Origin: Bicyclus anynana
Lineage: Eukaryota > Arthropoda > Insecta > Lepidoptera > Nymphalidae
Direction of reading: 5' to 3'
Assembly: GCF_947172395.1 (NCBI RefSeq)
Contig: NC_069090.1
Coordinates: forward strand, 5,404,291 to 5,468,290
Length of the DNA stretch: 64,000 nt
How positions within the stretch are numbered: the stretch's first letter is position 1; the number at the start of each line of letters is the position of its first letter. Both the position numbers and the translations under genes were made by a program. A model generated the notes under the pieces. It was not told the DNA's origin. It saw only the letters and a program-made list of their open reading frames with translations, and searched no databases. Shown here piece by piece: positions 51,535 to 61,864 of this stretch.

Positions 51535-51645
51535 TTGTGTTGTAGGGGTACTCTCTGGATCTACTAAACCGATTTTGAAAATTCTTTTACCACTAGAAAG
51601 CCTGGTTATATTTTATCCCCGCGTTGTTACTGGAAACTCTCTCGA
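51535..51645 (+). mobile_element. H3 Helitron fragment
   Basis: TGTTGTAGGGGTACTCTCTG, GATCTACTAAACCGATTTTG, TTTATCCCCGCGTTGTTACT. Both termini are missing. Confidence 0.55.
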
Positions 51646-52139
51646 AAAAAAATATTTTTAGCTTCAGTATCGATTGTATAATGTCCCCCAACAAAAATTT
51701 TCAAAATATCTTCAATGTACAGAATGTACAAAACGTACAGAATTCGTATTAGAAGTATAGATTCTAGTAGTACACTATGCCACAGTAACGTTTGTTTTTA
51801 CAAATGGTATAAGTGAAATCTCAAATTGCGAATAAATGAATAGAATTCGATCAGTTTTATTATAAGTATAGATATAGATAGATAGTTCACCCATCTATGG
51901 TCTAACGACAATTTGCAGGAGCCTCATAAGAGACAATTAGATGGCAGAGTGCTATTCTGTCCACGTCCATCCCAGTTCCGCTGTAGCTAATAGATTTATC
52001 GCCTCCCGTGTTGTACAAAAAGCTACCTCGAAGCATTGCTCCAGTTCATCATAAAGTTGATAGCACATTACGGGCCAAGGGAAACAAAAGTTTAACGAAA
52101 CGATTTTTAATTCAAAAGAAAACTATATTTCTGTTCCCT

Positions 52140-52384
52140 GTAATACGGGAATTAAAGATAGCAATAAGACACTTACGAATAACATGGCTTTTTTTGGTAG
52201 AATACCTTTCAAAATCGGTTCAGTAGATCATAAGACTACCCCTTATAATCTCACTAGCTGCCGCGTGTATATAAATTGGCTATCTTACACTGAAAGAATT
52301 TTTCAAATCGGACGAGTAGTTCTTGAGATTAGCGCGTTCAATCAAACAAAAAACAAACTCTTTTACTTTATAATATTAGTATAT
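52140..52384 (-). mobile_element. H3 fragment joined to an H1 Helitron
   Basis: 52140-52253 is H3 (ACTTACGAATAACATGGCTT, AAAATCGGTTCAGTAGATCA). 52254-52384 is H1 from CTAGCTGCCGCGTG to TTTATAATATTAGTATA, with the middle (TTCCCGTTCCC to ATAGCC) deleted. Confidence 0.65.
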
Positions 52385-52483
52385 GTTTATCTATACTAAT
52401 ATTATAAAGCTAAAGAGTTTGTTTTTTGTTTATAATATTAGTAAAGACTAGCCAAGGCCTCACGGTTTTACTCGTGGAGTTTC

Positions 52484-52775
52484 GACCGCCTCCGTGGCGC
52501 GGTGGTATGCGCTGGGCAGATTAAGATTTTCTTAATTTGTCCAGGTCTGGCTGGTGGGAGTCTTCGGCCGTGGCTAGTTACCACCCTACCGGCAAAGACG
52601 TACCGCCAAGCGATTTAGCGTTCCGGTACGTTGCCGTGTAGAAACCGAAAGAGGTGTGGATTTTCATCCTCCTCCTAACTAGTTAGACCGCTTCCATTTT
52701 AGACTGCATCATCACTTACCATCAGGTGAGATTGTAGTCAAGGGCTAACTTGTAAAGAATAAAAAAGAAAAAAAA
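52484..52775 (+). mobile_element. SINE A with B-box deleted
   Basis: GACCGCCTCCGTGGCGCGGT then GGTATGCGCTGGGCAGATTA: the segment containing the B-box is missing. The body and 3' module are complete, ending CAAGGGCTAACTTGTAAAG. Confidence 0.9.
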
Positions 52776-54029
52776 GTGCCCGTTCCGTCCCTTAAGCTTG
52801 TAAAAAGTATGTGATAAACTTAACTATAAGGGCAAAATATAATTTTACCAAAAGGATCACCGAGAAGGGCATAAAAACATATGGTGGCAATCAAACTGCG
52901 TTATAAGGGTTCTATGTACTAAAGGGGCGACATAAAAGTCCTTGAAGATGTAATAAAGCAAGATTGGCCGTTTGAGGGAATATGTAGTCCAAGCGCCTCA
53001 TAAACTGGCATTGATGGATTCCTGGTTTGCTTTTTTTTATTAGAATATCTGATCTGGATCTTTTTAGTGTTTGTATTAAACATTGTCTTTTATTAGAAAG
53101 TGTATGGAAGTTAGATCCTTCGCTTCTTTGCTGGGTTCGGCCACTGCGACTGCAATCTCTGTTAAATAGTCATTGTAGTAGCTTCTAATTTATAAGCAAA
53201 CAGATTTTAAGCTAACAAAAAAAACATATATAATAAACATATGTAATTAATGGATAATACGTAATGTTTTACAAAAATCAGTTCTTCAAAATTATAATTC
53301 CATCAGCTACAGCATTAAAAAAACTAAATCAGGATAGAAAATTTTTAAAAATCCAAAAAAGAAATATAAGTTGGTCACCCTAGGGATTTTCGGAAAACTA
53401 TTTAAATTAGTTTTAGATAATTAGGTGGTGTATCTACCATTTGCGCATTATCCATTAATTACGGGACAGTCTGTATATACATAGATATTTTATGAATGAC
53501 TAAGATGAAATATTACTGTGACTAATAAAAATAAAATTAAATAATAATAGTGTCAGAATATATATGTCAAAATTATTAAACTAAAATTAAATAAATATTT
53601 ACGAGTATAAGTAACAAATTTTAGTGTATCAATGAAAACAACTGAGTTTCATTGTCTAGCAGTCCTTCGCAGACCGTTCTAAAAATGCTTTTATAGAAAA
53701 TTTCAATGAACGAATTTGATTTGAACAGTTCCAGATATTTCTTTAAAAATCCTTAATGTAAATGTTAGATGAGCATTATCATAGGTATCTGACAGTATTA
53801 TACAAAAGGCGCGATTCCGCTATTTTACATTAACTATAACAACTATTCGCCTATAACACGTTTTATTTGAATTTAAACTGTTATGTTTTGACATACGAAC
53901 GATGATGAATCGATCGATGTCACAGCGCTGTAAGTTTACAGAATGCAGGAGTTGAGTTTTATTCGTTGGTAGAGTCTTTCGTTGCTTTATTGGTGGTCAA
54001 TTACACTTCTATTTAAAGTGCTCCTATTA
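52776..54029. other. No gene or recognised repeat
   Basis: AT-rich, about 1.25 kb; no ORF above 60 codons. Confidence 0.5.
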
Positions 54030-54489
54030 AAAGAATATGTCCCAAAATGGGCCCCAAATGTCTTAAAATTTTTAAGCAAGACGATAGATTTTTTACGGAT
54101 AGAAGATACAAATTGCTGTTGAGAAAATAATTATCTGAATTTTTGGAACCCGCATTAATAAGATAAATATTTTTTTTTGTTTCGCTCCTATGTCTACAAA
54201 TAAAACATAGACCCAGTAAAAGTTTCCAAAACAGCCAATAAAAATACCTGGAATTGAATTCATAACTGGTGTAAGTTGTCAATGTCATGTAATATTGTCA
54301 ACTGTCAATAAGACACAAGTTAAAAAGAAATATTAAAACGTAGACAGAGAAGCATTAAACAAAAAAAATCCTTAAATTGCTTTAAAAGCACCATAAACGA
54401 ACGCCGTTACGCGAAGATCACTGACAATCTGTCAGGGTGTGAGTTACAAGCATGTTGCCATGATTAAAATTCTTAATTAGTGATATCAG

Positions 54490-54935
54490 CTAATGAATTT
54501 TTTTAATTAATTAAATACATTTTATTTAATTAATTAAAAAAAAATGCAAGTTCCAATTTTTTTTTTTTTAGGTTTTAAGCCCTGTATTCTATGTTCTTTT
54601 ATGATAAATATTTTGTTCTGCTTAGTTGACACTCGGAATAAAGGCCAAGCCTCCATACAAAATTGGGACATGTCTTTTTTATATCTGTGACCTAATTATT
54701 CAATATCCGCGTCCATTTATTATTACCAACTAAAACAAAAATTAATATTGTCAGCTAATGAAAAAAATACATTTTATTTAATGAATTAAAAAAAATGCGG
54801 GTTCCAAATTTCATTTTATTTTAGGTTTTAAGCCCTGTATTTTATGTTATTTTAAGATATAAATATTTTGTTCTGCTTAGTTGTCACTCGGAATAAAAGC
54901 CCAGCCTCCATACAAAATTCGGACATGTCCTTTAA
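54490..54935 (+). repeat. Tandem duplication, two ~190-bp units
   Basis: Units 54490-54685 and 54757-54935 share AATACATTTTATTTAAT, AGGTTTTAAGCCCTGTATT, ATTTTGTTCTGCTTAGTTG and CTCCATACAAAATT then GGGACATGTC. The intervening 54686-54731 (CTAATTATTCAATATCCGCG) recurs at 56390-56440. TATGTCCCAAAATGGG near 54036 is the complement of the unit ends, so a larger transposon with inverted ends is possible. Confidence 0.7.
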
Positions 54936-54948
54936 ATTCATAAACTAA

Positions 54949-55323
54949 CTAGCGGATGACTTCGACCGCGTGGAATTTAGTTTTTCACAAATCCCTCGGG
55001 AACCCTGGATTTTTCCGGAATAAAAAGTAGCCTATGTGTTAATCCATGCTATAATATAACTCAATACCAAATTTCAGCTAATTCGGTTAAGTAGTCGAGG
55101 CGTGAAAGAGTAACAAACATTCATATCATTAAAATCATCAGTTTTCGCAAATCTCGGGAAACCATGGATTTTTTTCGGGATAAATAGTAGCCTATGTGTT
55201 AATCCAGAGTGAAATCCATTTTCATTCCAAATTATAGCCAAATCGCTTCAGTAGTAGCGGCGTTAAAGAGTAACAGACATCCAAACATCCATACAAACTT
55301 TCGCGTTTATAATTTTAGTAGGA
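54949..55323 (-). mobile_element. Dimeric Helitron subfamily (H2-D), copy 2
   Basis: CTAG at 54949-54952, then two H2 bodies in tandem joined by CATTCATATCATTAAAATCA, ending AATTTTAGTAGGA. Same arrangement as 24579-24982. The second body is closer to the standard H2. Confidence 0.75.
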
Positions 55324-55639
55324 TTTACACTGTACACATTGATCTTCAAAAAACCTTAAATCCACGGTGAGTAAATTATAGATGAGCAGTTGCATTGGCA
55401 TCTGAGGGTATTATGCAAAACGAGCGAGTTTCATTCTCTGACAGAGTCCTCCGCTGTCCGCGTTAGTTAATGAATTTATCGCCGCTCCCATCGGACAAAG
55501 AGCTTGTTCCCAACTTACTTGTTCGCACGAATTTTGAAGTTGGCTACGTAAAATAGGGAATTTATAATGTTGAATATTCTCACTTCCTCTCACTTCAAAA
55601 TTAATTTATATCTGCCATTAGAAATTTGACGTTTGATTT

Positions 55640-56155
55640 TTTATGCCCCATGGATGACCTCTGCCTTCGACTCAGGGGGGTCCAGGTTCGAATCGAGGTT
55701 TTGGCTGGTGGGAGGCTTTGGCCGTGGCTAGTTACCATCCTACCGACAAAGACGTACCGCCAAGCGATTTAGCATTCCGGTACGATGCCGTGTAGAAACC
55801 GAAAGGGGTGTGGATTGTCTTCCTACTCCTAACAAGTTAGCCCGCTACTATCTTAGATAACATCATCACTTACCATCAGGTGAGATTGTGGTGAAGGGCT
55901 AATTTGTAAAGAAAAAAAATCCGGTCCGAGGCATGCGCCTCCAACTTTTCATTTATTTGCATTTTATGAAATTAAATATCACTTGTCTCAAACGGTGAAG
56001 GAAAAGCATCGTGAGGAAACCTGCATACCTGAGAATTTTCTTAATTCTTTTCTTAAGTCTGCCAATTGGGCCAGCGAGGTGAACTAAGGCCAAACCCCTC
56101 TCATTCTGAGAGGAGACTCGTGCTCAACAGTGAGCTGAAATTGGGTTGTTATTGA
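55640..56155 (+). mobile_element. SINE B interrupted by a SINE A
   Basis: Head 55640-55694 (ATGGATGACCTCTGCCTTCG, GGTTCGAATC), then the SINE A insertion, then 55920-56155 (CCGGTCCGAGGCATGCGCCT, CAAACGGTGAAGGAAAAGCA, CTCATTCTGAGAGGAGACTC, GGGTTGTTATTGATCATG). Removing the insert restores the B-box GGTTCGAATCCGG. Confidence 0.88.
55695..55919 (+). mobile_element. SINE A nested in SINE B, 5'-truncated
   Basis: Starts at GAGGTTTTGGCTGGTGGG, so the tRNA head is absent, and ends GCTAATTTGTAAAGAAAAAA. AATC occurs on both sides, a possible very short duplication. It sits exactly inside the B-box of the host SINE. Confidence 0.88.
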
Positions 56156-56213
56156 TCATGATTGATTGATCATGATGACCCGACAGTAAAAGGACAGCAT
56201 CATTAATAACAGC

Positions 56214-56337
56214 TCATGGACGTTCACTTAGGCCTCTTGCATAGACGAACTCTCGAGCCAAATCATATAACATAGCTCGTTCCATCGCCCACTGTGTGAT
56301 TCTGAGCCTTCTTATAAGGCCCATAGTTAGCGACTAA
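56214..56337 (-). mobile_element. RTE 3' fragment, internally deleted
   Basis: TCATGGACGTTCACTTAGGC (terminal part) is joined after a few bases to CATAACATAGCTCGTTCCAT and GAGCCTTCTTATAAGGCCCA, then TAGTTAGCGACTAAGTC. More than 200 bp between these parts are missing. Confidence 0.75.
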
Positions 56338-56671
56338 GTCTAATTATTTACTATTACCAAATAAAACGAAGAATTACCAATTTTATATCTGTTACCTAAT
56401 TATTCGATATTCGCGTCCATTTATTATTACCAACTGCCATATTAAATTGTACGTAACTGGTTTCGCAAGCTAGGCGAGCACTCCACAAATCAATTACTAT
56501 GAATAGACAAGTTGACTGGGATTTGTTATCAGTTTGGGCAAATCAATAAACTAAGTTTGGAAGTTTGTTTGGATCGCTTTGTGGCGTCTGATCCAATTTT
56601 GAAGTTGTATATTAACTTTTTTAATGTTATCGTCTAATTTGATTGTAATCGTAGCTATATTTAAATAAAAT

Positions 56672-56834
56672 TTTAGCGTTCCGGTACGATGCTGTGTAGA
56701 AACCGAAAGGGGTGTGGATTTTCATCCTCCTCCTAACAAGTTAGCCCGCTTCCATCTCAGACTGCATCATCACTTACCATCAGGTGAGATTGTAGTCAAG
56801 GGCTAACTTGTGAAGAATAAAAAAAAAAAAAAAT
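56672..56834 (+). mobile_element. SINE A, 3' half
   Basis: TTAGCGTTCCGGTACGATGC to AAGGGCTAACTTGTGAAGAA and a poly(A) tail. 5'-truncated. Confidence 0.9.
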
Positions 56835-56917
56835 CATTAATATAGAATCACGACAGCGCATCCCAGAGGTCGTAGGATCGATCTCTGTCTAACCCTAACT
56901 AATGTTACTATTTACTA

Positions 56918-57102
56918 CTAGAACGCCGCGCGGTTTCACCCACGTGGTTCCCGTTCCCGTAGGAATACAGGTAACATATATATAGCCTTCCTTGACAAAT
57001 GGACTACCACTGAAAGAATTTTTCAAATCGGACCTATTAGTTCCTGAGATAAGTTCAAACAAACAAACAAACAAACTCTTCAATTATATAATATTAGTAT
57101 AT
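56918..57102 (-). mobile_element. H1 Helitron, slightly shortened
   Basis: CTAGAACGCCGCGCGG, TTTCACCCACGTGGTTCCCG, GACAAATGGACTACCACTGA, AATTATATAATATTAGTATA. Small deletions in the body and at GCGCG. Confidence 0.82.
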
Positions 57103-57109
57103 AAAATTG

Positions 57110-57412
57110 AAAAGTGATATGACCTCAGCCTTAGATTTGGAGGGCGTAGGTTTGAATCCGGTTCGGGGCATGCACTTCCAACTTTCCAGTTATGTGCATT
57201 TTAAGAAATTAATATCACGTGTCTCAAATGGTGAAGGTAAAACGTCGTGAGGAAACCTGCATACCTGAGAATTTTCTTAATTCTCTACGTATGTGAAGAG
57301 TGCCAATCCGCATTGGGCCAGCTTGGTGGACTATTGGCCTAACCCATCTTATTCTGAGAGGAGACTTGAGCTTAGCAGTGAGCCATATATAGGTTCATTG
57401 ATGATGATGAAG
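57110..57412 (+). mobile_element. SINE B, near full length
   Basis: GATATGACCTCAGCCTTAGA, B-box GGTTTGAATCCGG, GTGTCTCAAATGGTGAAGG, TTATTCTGAGAGGAGACTTG and a (GAT)n tail at 57397-57411. Confidence 0.9.
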
Positions 57413-57895
57413 TCTCGGTATGTAACGTAAATAAGCGCTTCAGAACTGAACCAATGTCGATGTATTTTTTGTGAATGTTTCATTGGTAAAATACTTAACT
57501 AAGTAAAATCAACTTTATCGGCCATTTATGTTACAATCTAATCTAATGATAATAAAGGTCAATTGGCTCTAAAAAGTGTTCTTTTTTGTGGTACTTCAAG
57601 TAAACGATATATCAAAACTCAAACCCTTGGCTTAGTACAATAACGTGAATTTAATTTCTAGAGTTCACGAGCAAATATGATATAAAATTTATTGCCCTGT
57701 TTGTGTTGAAATGTTTGTTTAAAAGTATAAAAGTTTAACAGAGTTGGAAATGTTATCTTTCTACGCTTGGCTTGTAAGTAAACAAAATATACAAAATATT
57801 TTGCTTTATACACTTACAATAAAAAAAAAAAATATTATGTTACCTGTGAATAAGTGGGTACCTCATTAGAGAATATCAACCGTGATAGATGGATA
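57413..57895. other. No gene seen
   Basis: AT-rich, no ORF or shared repeat. Confidence 0.5.
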
Positions 57896-58086
57896 CTAGC
57901 CGACGACCCGCTGTTTCACCTGCGTAGTTCCCGTCCCCGTGATAATACGTAGATAAAATAGCTTATAACCCTCACAAATACGTGGCTTGCTAGTGGTTCT
58001 TGAATTTTTAAAATTGGTTTAGCAGATCCATAGATTACCCCTTACAAATACCACACACTTTACTTCCATAAAATAATTAGTATACA
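57896..58086 (-). mobile_element. H3 Helitron, near full length
   Basis: CTAGCCGACGACCCGCTG, TTCACCTGCGTAGTTCCCGT, CCTCACAAATACGTGGCTTG, GATCCATAGATTACCCCTTA, AAATAATTAGTATACA. Confidence 0.72.
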
Positions 58087-58089
58087 TAA

Positions 58090-58542
58090 TATTGATATCC
58101 TGAATAATCATGAAAGCTTGAAGCACTCTCAAATTTTATTTTTGCGGAGTACCTACCAGTAAGTATTATTAAGTTTAATTTTGTTTTTTAATTAATCATA
58201 CTTTTATCCAGGTTAATGAACAAACAGAATCACCTATTAAGTTTTTTTATTATCTAAAAATACTTTTTCAATACATTGCAAGGTAAACAACAACAGAAAA
58301 CTATCCTGAATAATCAGATATCCTGAATAATCATGAAAGCTTGAATCTCACCTCGAGTTTTATTTTTAAGTAGTACCAGAACCATTAAGATAAATTGTAT
58401 TTTAATTAAAGAGGTAATTATAAGGTATAATTACCTCTTTAATTAAAATACAGGTTACTGAGCAAAGAGAATGAGCTAATATGTTTTTTATTATCTAAAA
58501 ATACTTTTTCGATACATTGCAAGGTAAACAACAACAACAAAC
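58090..58542 (+). repeat. Tandem duplication, two ~215-bp units, one with a palindrome
   Basis: Units 58090-58302 and 58316-58542 share GATATCCTGAATAATCATGA, AAGCTTGAA, TTATTATCTAAAAATACTTT and ACATTGCAAGGTAAACAACA. The second unit contains a perfect 27-bp palindrome with a 3-nt loop (58396-58422/58426-58452), absent from unit 1. Confidence 0.8.
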
Positions 58543-58593
58543 GAAATGTTCACATATCATTTAAAATTCATTTTATTCAAAAGACTATTAATT

Positions 58594-58881
58594 TATATAA
58601 TAATTTATTTATTTTTCTATTATCCGCGAAAAACCGACGAACCCATGCGACAACGTCGCCCAGGTCCGACAAATTACTCTCTACGTACGTTTCACCCCGA
58701 AACCGGAGCATCCTCAGGAGATGTAGACTCTACAACGTGCTATTGCAAATTGAGAGTATTTTGTCGGACCTGGGTGACGTTGTCGCATGGGTTCGTCGGT
58801 TTTTCGCGGATAATAGCAAAATAAATAAATTATTATATATTCATGACGAACTTCCGCAAAGTTATTCCGCATACAATATTT
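58594..58881 (+). mobile_element. Penelope-like insertion, copy 2
   Basis: Left arm about 58594-58749 is the inverse of the right arm 58752-58838, which is followed by ATGACGAACTTCCGCAAAGT, the same ORF start as at 18016 (M-x-NFRKV). It is flanked by diverged direct repeats of 15 bp, 58579-58593 (AAAAGACTATTAATT) and 58882-58896 (AAAAGACCATCAATT). The right arm starts at GAGAGTATTTTG, exactly the base after the predicted ribozyme cleavage site, so it lacks the ribozyme that the left arm keeps. Confidence 0.62.
58678..58721 (-). ncRNA. Candidate hammerhead ribozyme, copy 2 left arm
   Basis: Same motif as at 17581 and 17885: minus-strand TCTC/GAGA stem I, CTGAGGA, stem II, GAAA, the palindromic short stem III and cleavage after A. 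The core is unchanged although the surrounding arm has diverged. Confidence 0.62.
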
Positions 58882-59212
58882 AAAAGACCATCAATTATTA
58901 TTCTAACTACAAGGAACACAGAACTATTAGAAATCACATTTACGAGTGCATCTAAAGCTTTTAAAAGCTAGGAATAGCAGAACCGATACACCGCCCGATA
59001 ACTACTTGTGTGGAACATTGTACTTCAGCACTATTGTGATCGTTTTATAGGAAACTATTAAAACTTGAGATACAACTCGGACTAAACAAGTTTTAATAGT
59101 CGCCCGGCGGGGAAATTCTATCGCAATCCGTTCAGTCCGTGTAATAATTTATTAGCAATATTTTGTAACTTTCAGTGACAATTTCTACTTTGTGCGACTT
59201 ATATTTTTGACT

Positions 59213-59512
59213 GGCGGACGCCCGCGACTTCGTCCGCGTGGAAATCAATGTAAACTATCAAGCCCTATTTCACCATTTTTTGAATTTTAATAATTTTTGA
59301 ATAACATTATATTTCGTATTTTTTTTATGATTTATGAACAAATTTTAGAAACTGTAACTCTAAAAATGAAGGACTTTCCATACAAACTTTTAACCCCTAT
59401 TTCACCGCCTTCTCATTTTATTTTCGCAATAAAAAGTATTCCGTACCTTTTCCGTATTATGGTCTTAAACCGCGTGATGCCCGAATAATGAAAAAATACG
59501 GACAGACAGACA
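59213..59512 (-). mobile_element. Helitron-like element, family H7
   Basis: CTGGCGGACGCCCGCGACTT and CGTCCGCGTGGAAATCAATG (terminal hairpin complement; CTAG mutated to CTGG), then CTATTTCACC twice and a GGACAGACAGACAAAAG end. The ORF 59297-59488 inside is incidental. Confidence 0.65.
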
Positions 59513-59534
59513 AAAGATCGAAAAAAATCCGATG

Positions 59535-59612
59535 ACATCATGAAGGTAGTCGGAAGTGGATGGACTAGGAAGGCCTATGTCAAGCAGTGGACGGATACAG
59601 GCTGGTGATGAA
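59535..59612 (+). mobile_element. RTE 3' end scrap
   Basis: GATGACATCATGAAGGTAGT, GAAGGCCTATGTCAAGCAGT, GGACGGATACAGGCTGGTGA then TGA. It corresponds to the last 25 codons and the tail start. Confidence 0.6.
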
Positions 59613-59867
59613 ACTAGGCTGAGAATTATAAGTATTGCAGTAAATACAAAATGATACTTAAAGGAAATGTCAGGTGCAATAATAATGTAGTGAAAGTTTG
59701 AACAATAACAATATCGTAGTCAGTCTGAAGTTAGTTCCGAACAACTGTTATAGCGGGGTTGTTTGAAGCAAACGATATGAACTTGTTTTATCCAATTTAA
59801 GTTGTACGCGATAACAATGTGATATTAATTATTTTCAAATTTGATCATAATATACTTTCATATATCA

Positions 59868-60182
59868 TCATCATCATTATGAACTCATATTCGGCTCACA
59901 ACTGAGCTCGAGTCTCCGTTCAGAATGAGAGGAGTTAGGCCTTAGTCCACCACGCTGGCTAAGGCAGATTGGCAGACTTCACACACGCAGAGAATTAAGA
60001 AAATTCTCTGGTATGCTGGTTTTCTCACGATGTTTTTCCTTCACCGTTTGAGACACGTGATATTTAATTTCTTAAAATGCATTCAACTGAGGGGTTGGAG
60101 GTGCATGCCCCGGGACGGATTCGAACCCACACCCTCCGGAATCGGAAGTAGAGGTCATATCCACTGGGCATATCACGGCTCA
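59868..60182 (-). mobile_element. SINE B, full length
   Basis: ATCATCATCATCATTATGAA, CTCATATTCGGCTCACAACT, GTTTTTCCTTCACCGTTTGA, GGACGGATTCGAACCCACAC (B-box complement) and CATATCCACTGGGCATATCA (A-box side). Confidence 0.9.
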
Positions 60183-60189
60183 CGTATAT

Positions 60190-60823
60190 TTCAATTTTAT
60201 TCATTAATGCCATCTCACCTTATTATTAAGTATATATCGCGTTTAACTGATCAGAGTGGGCAGCTAACCGGTCATTCGTAATACGGCGGTACTCGAAAGC
60301 CTGCAATCAATTGGCTAGATAGGCAATGGATACTTACGGTTGAAGGTCGCGAGTTGACCTGGGTTGGTTGGCCCCAGCTGACGGGCGGACAAGTGTAATG
60401 TGTCATGAGTAGGTCGAGAATTGTGTATTTCTATGTATTCACCAGTCTGCAGGCCACTGCAAGCCTCTGCCAGCCACTATCACAACCACAATTTCATCAT
60501 CCATCAAATTCAAGCCACTTCACTTCGTCAAGTAAGCTACAACTACATGTATCAACGAAACAAAGAAATGGTCATACTTAAACAAAAAAAATCCTAATTT
60601 TCCGAGAAAACTACACACGTTTTCTCCAGCGGACAGCAAAGCCATAGACAAACTACAAAAAATGGCGGCCGCTTGTGCGCCACAATGTTGCCCGCTCATT
60701 TTTCAAAGTTCGCGGCGTTAACAGTATTTATTAACAACCTATTAAAATAAACATCAAATCAACTAAGAAACATCAAATCTACTTACAGTTTGATATTCAC
60801 GAGACATATATTCATCAGAGTTA
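60190..60823. other. No gene seen
   Basis: 60290-60400 contains a locally GC-richer, tRNA-like phrase (GGTCGCGAGTTGACCTGGG) without a clear A-box. Nothing else. Confidence 0.4.
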
Positions 60824-61216
60824 ATGTTTAGCTTGCTGTCCATAAAAAATGTCATTCCCATATTTTATTTTATTTGCGAAGCATTTGCGATTGTTGACAT
60901 AGAATCGACGTGCCACATGGGTACAGGCCCATTCGACAGTTTGACTTATTTACATACATTTGGGTGGATCCTCGAGCCACTTATGTTGACTTTCGAGCGC
61001 GAAATGCACTCGAAACTTCACCGTCACCTGTATAATATGCTTATATCGAGTACTAGTAACTCTAACAGGGTGAGTAAACTTCCAACAGTTAGCAGCGGGC
61101 CAGCGACGCTTTCAGTACCTACTCGTGAATTTCAATCGAGTTACGTGCGAGTTACGTACGAGTATGATGCAGAGAGTGCGGCGGGCACATTTCATCAACT
61201 TGCACAACATAGTTAA
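60824..61216 (+). other. ORF of 130 codons related to the repeat at 18.95 kb
   Basis: Residues 9-25 (NVIPIFYFICEAFAIVD) align with NVVPIHLFVFKALAFVE encoded at 18963-19013, and the match continues to the T-C...L-T pattern about 20 residues on. The DNA is also alike, so the shared part is best explained by an interspersed repeat rather than a conserved protein. The remaining 80 residues (Ser/Thr-rich) have no match I recognise. It lacks a signal peptide and any clear domain. Confidence 0.35.
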
Positions 61217-61524
61217 TAGTAAGTACATGAAAACTTGCATTATAGTACGGGAGCCAGGGATACTAATTTTGCAGTTACTAAAGCGTCATGAGACAGATTA
61301 GATTTTGCAAATGGGATGATAGGAAAAATAAATGCATAACCTATACTATTTTTCGTTTACAGCGGTGAGGAAAAAAACTACAGACTTAATAGACAATTTG
61401 TATTACTTTGGCTAACTGGAATCGTCAGAAAATATTAGCGACTATTTGGGGAATTATTTCCTTGACTAAACTAAAAAATATTTTTTATTTTTTATTATTA
61501 TGATTATATTTTTATTATTATTAT
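61217..61524. other. No gene seen
   Basis: AT-rich, ending in a (TTA)n tract next to SINE A. Confidence 0.5.
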
Positions 61525-61861
61525 GACGGCCTCTGTGGCGCAGTGGTATGCGCGGTGGATTTACAAGACGGAGGTCCTGGGTTCGATCCCCGACTGGACA
61601 GATTGAGATTTTTTTAATTTGTCCAGGTCTGGCTGGTGGGAAGCTTCGGCCGTGGCTAGTTACCACCCTACCAGCAAAGACGTACCGCCAAGCGATTTAG
61701 CGTTCCGGTACGATGTCGTGTAGAAACCGAAAGGGGTGTGGATTTTCATCCTTCTCCTAACAAGTTAGCCCGCTTCCATCTTAGACTGCATCATCACTTA
61801 CTATCAGGTGAGATTGTAGTCAAGGGCTAACTTGTAAAGAATAAAAAAAATAAAAAAAAAT
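61525..61861 (+). mobile_element. SINE A, full-length reference copy
   Basis: GACGGCCTCTGTGGCGCAGT, A-box TGGCGCAGTGGTATG, B-box GGGTTCGATCCCC, GGTCTGGCTGGTGGG, GACGTACCGCCAAGCGATTT, GAAACCGAAAGGGGTGTGG, then ACAAGTTAGCCCG...GGGCTAACTTGT and an A-rich tail. Few differences from the 5821 copy. It is preceded by a (TTA)n tract that it may have used as a target. Confidence 0.93.
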
Positions 61862-61864
61862 ATT

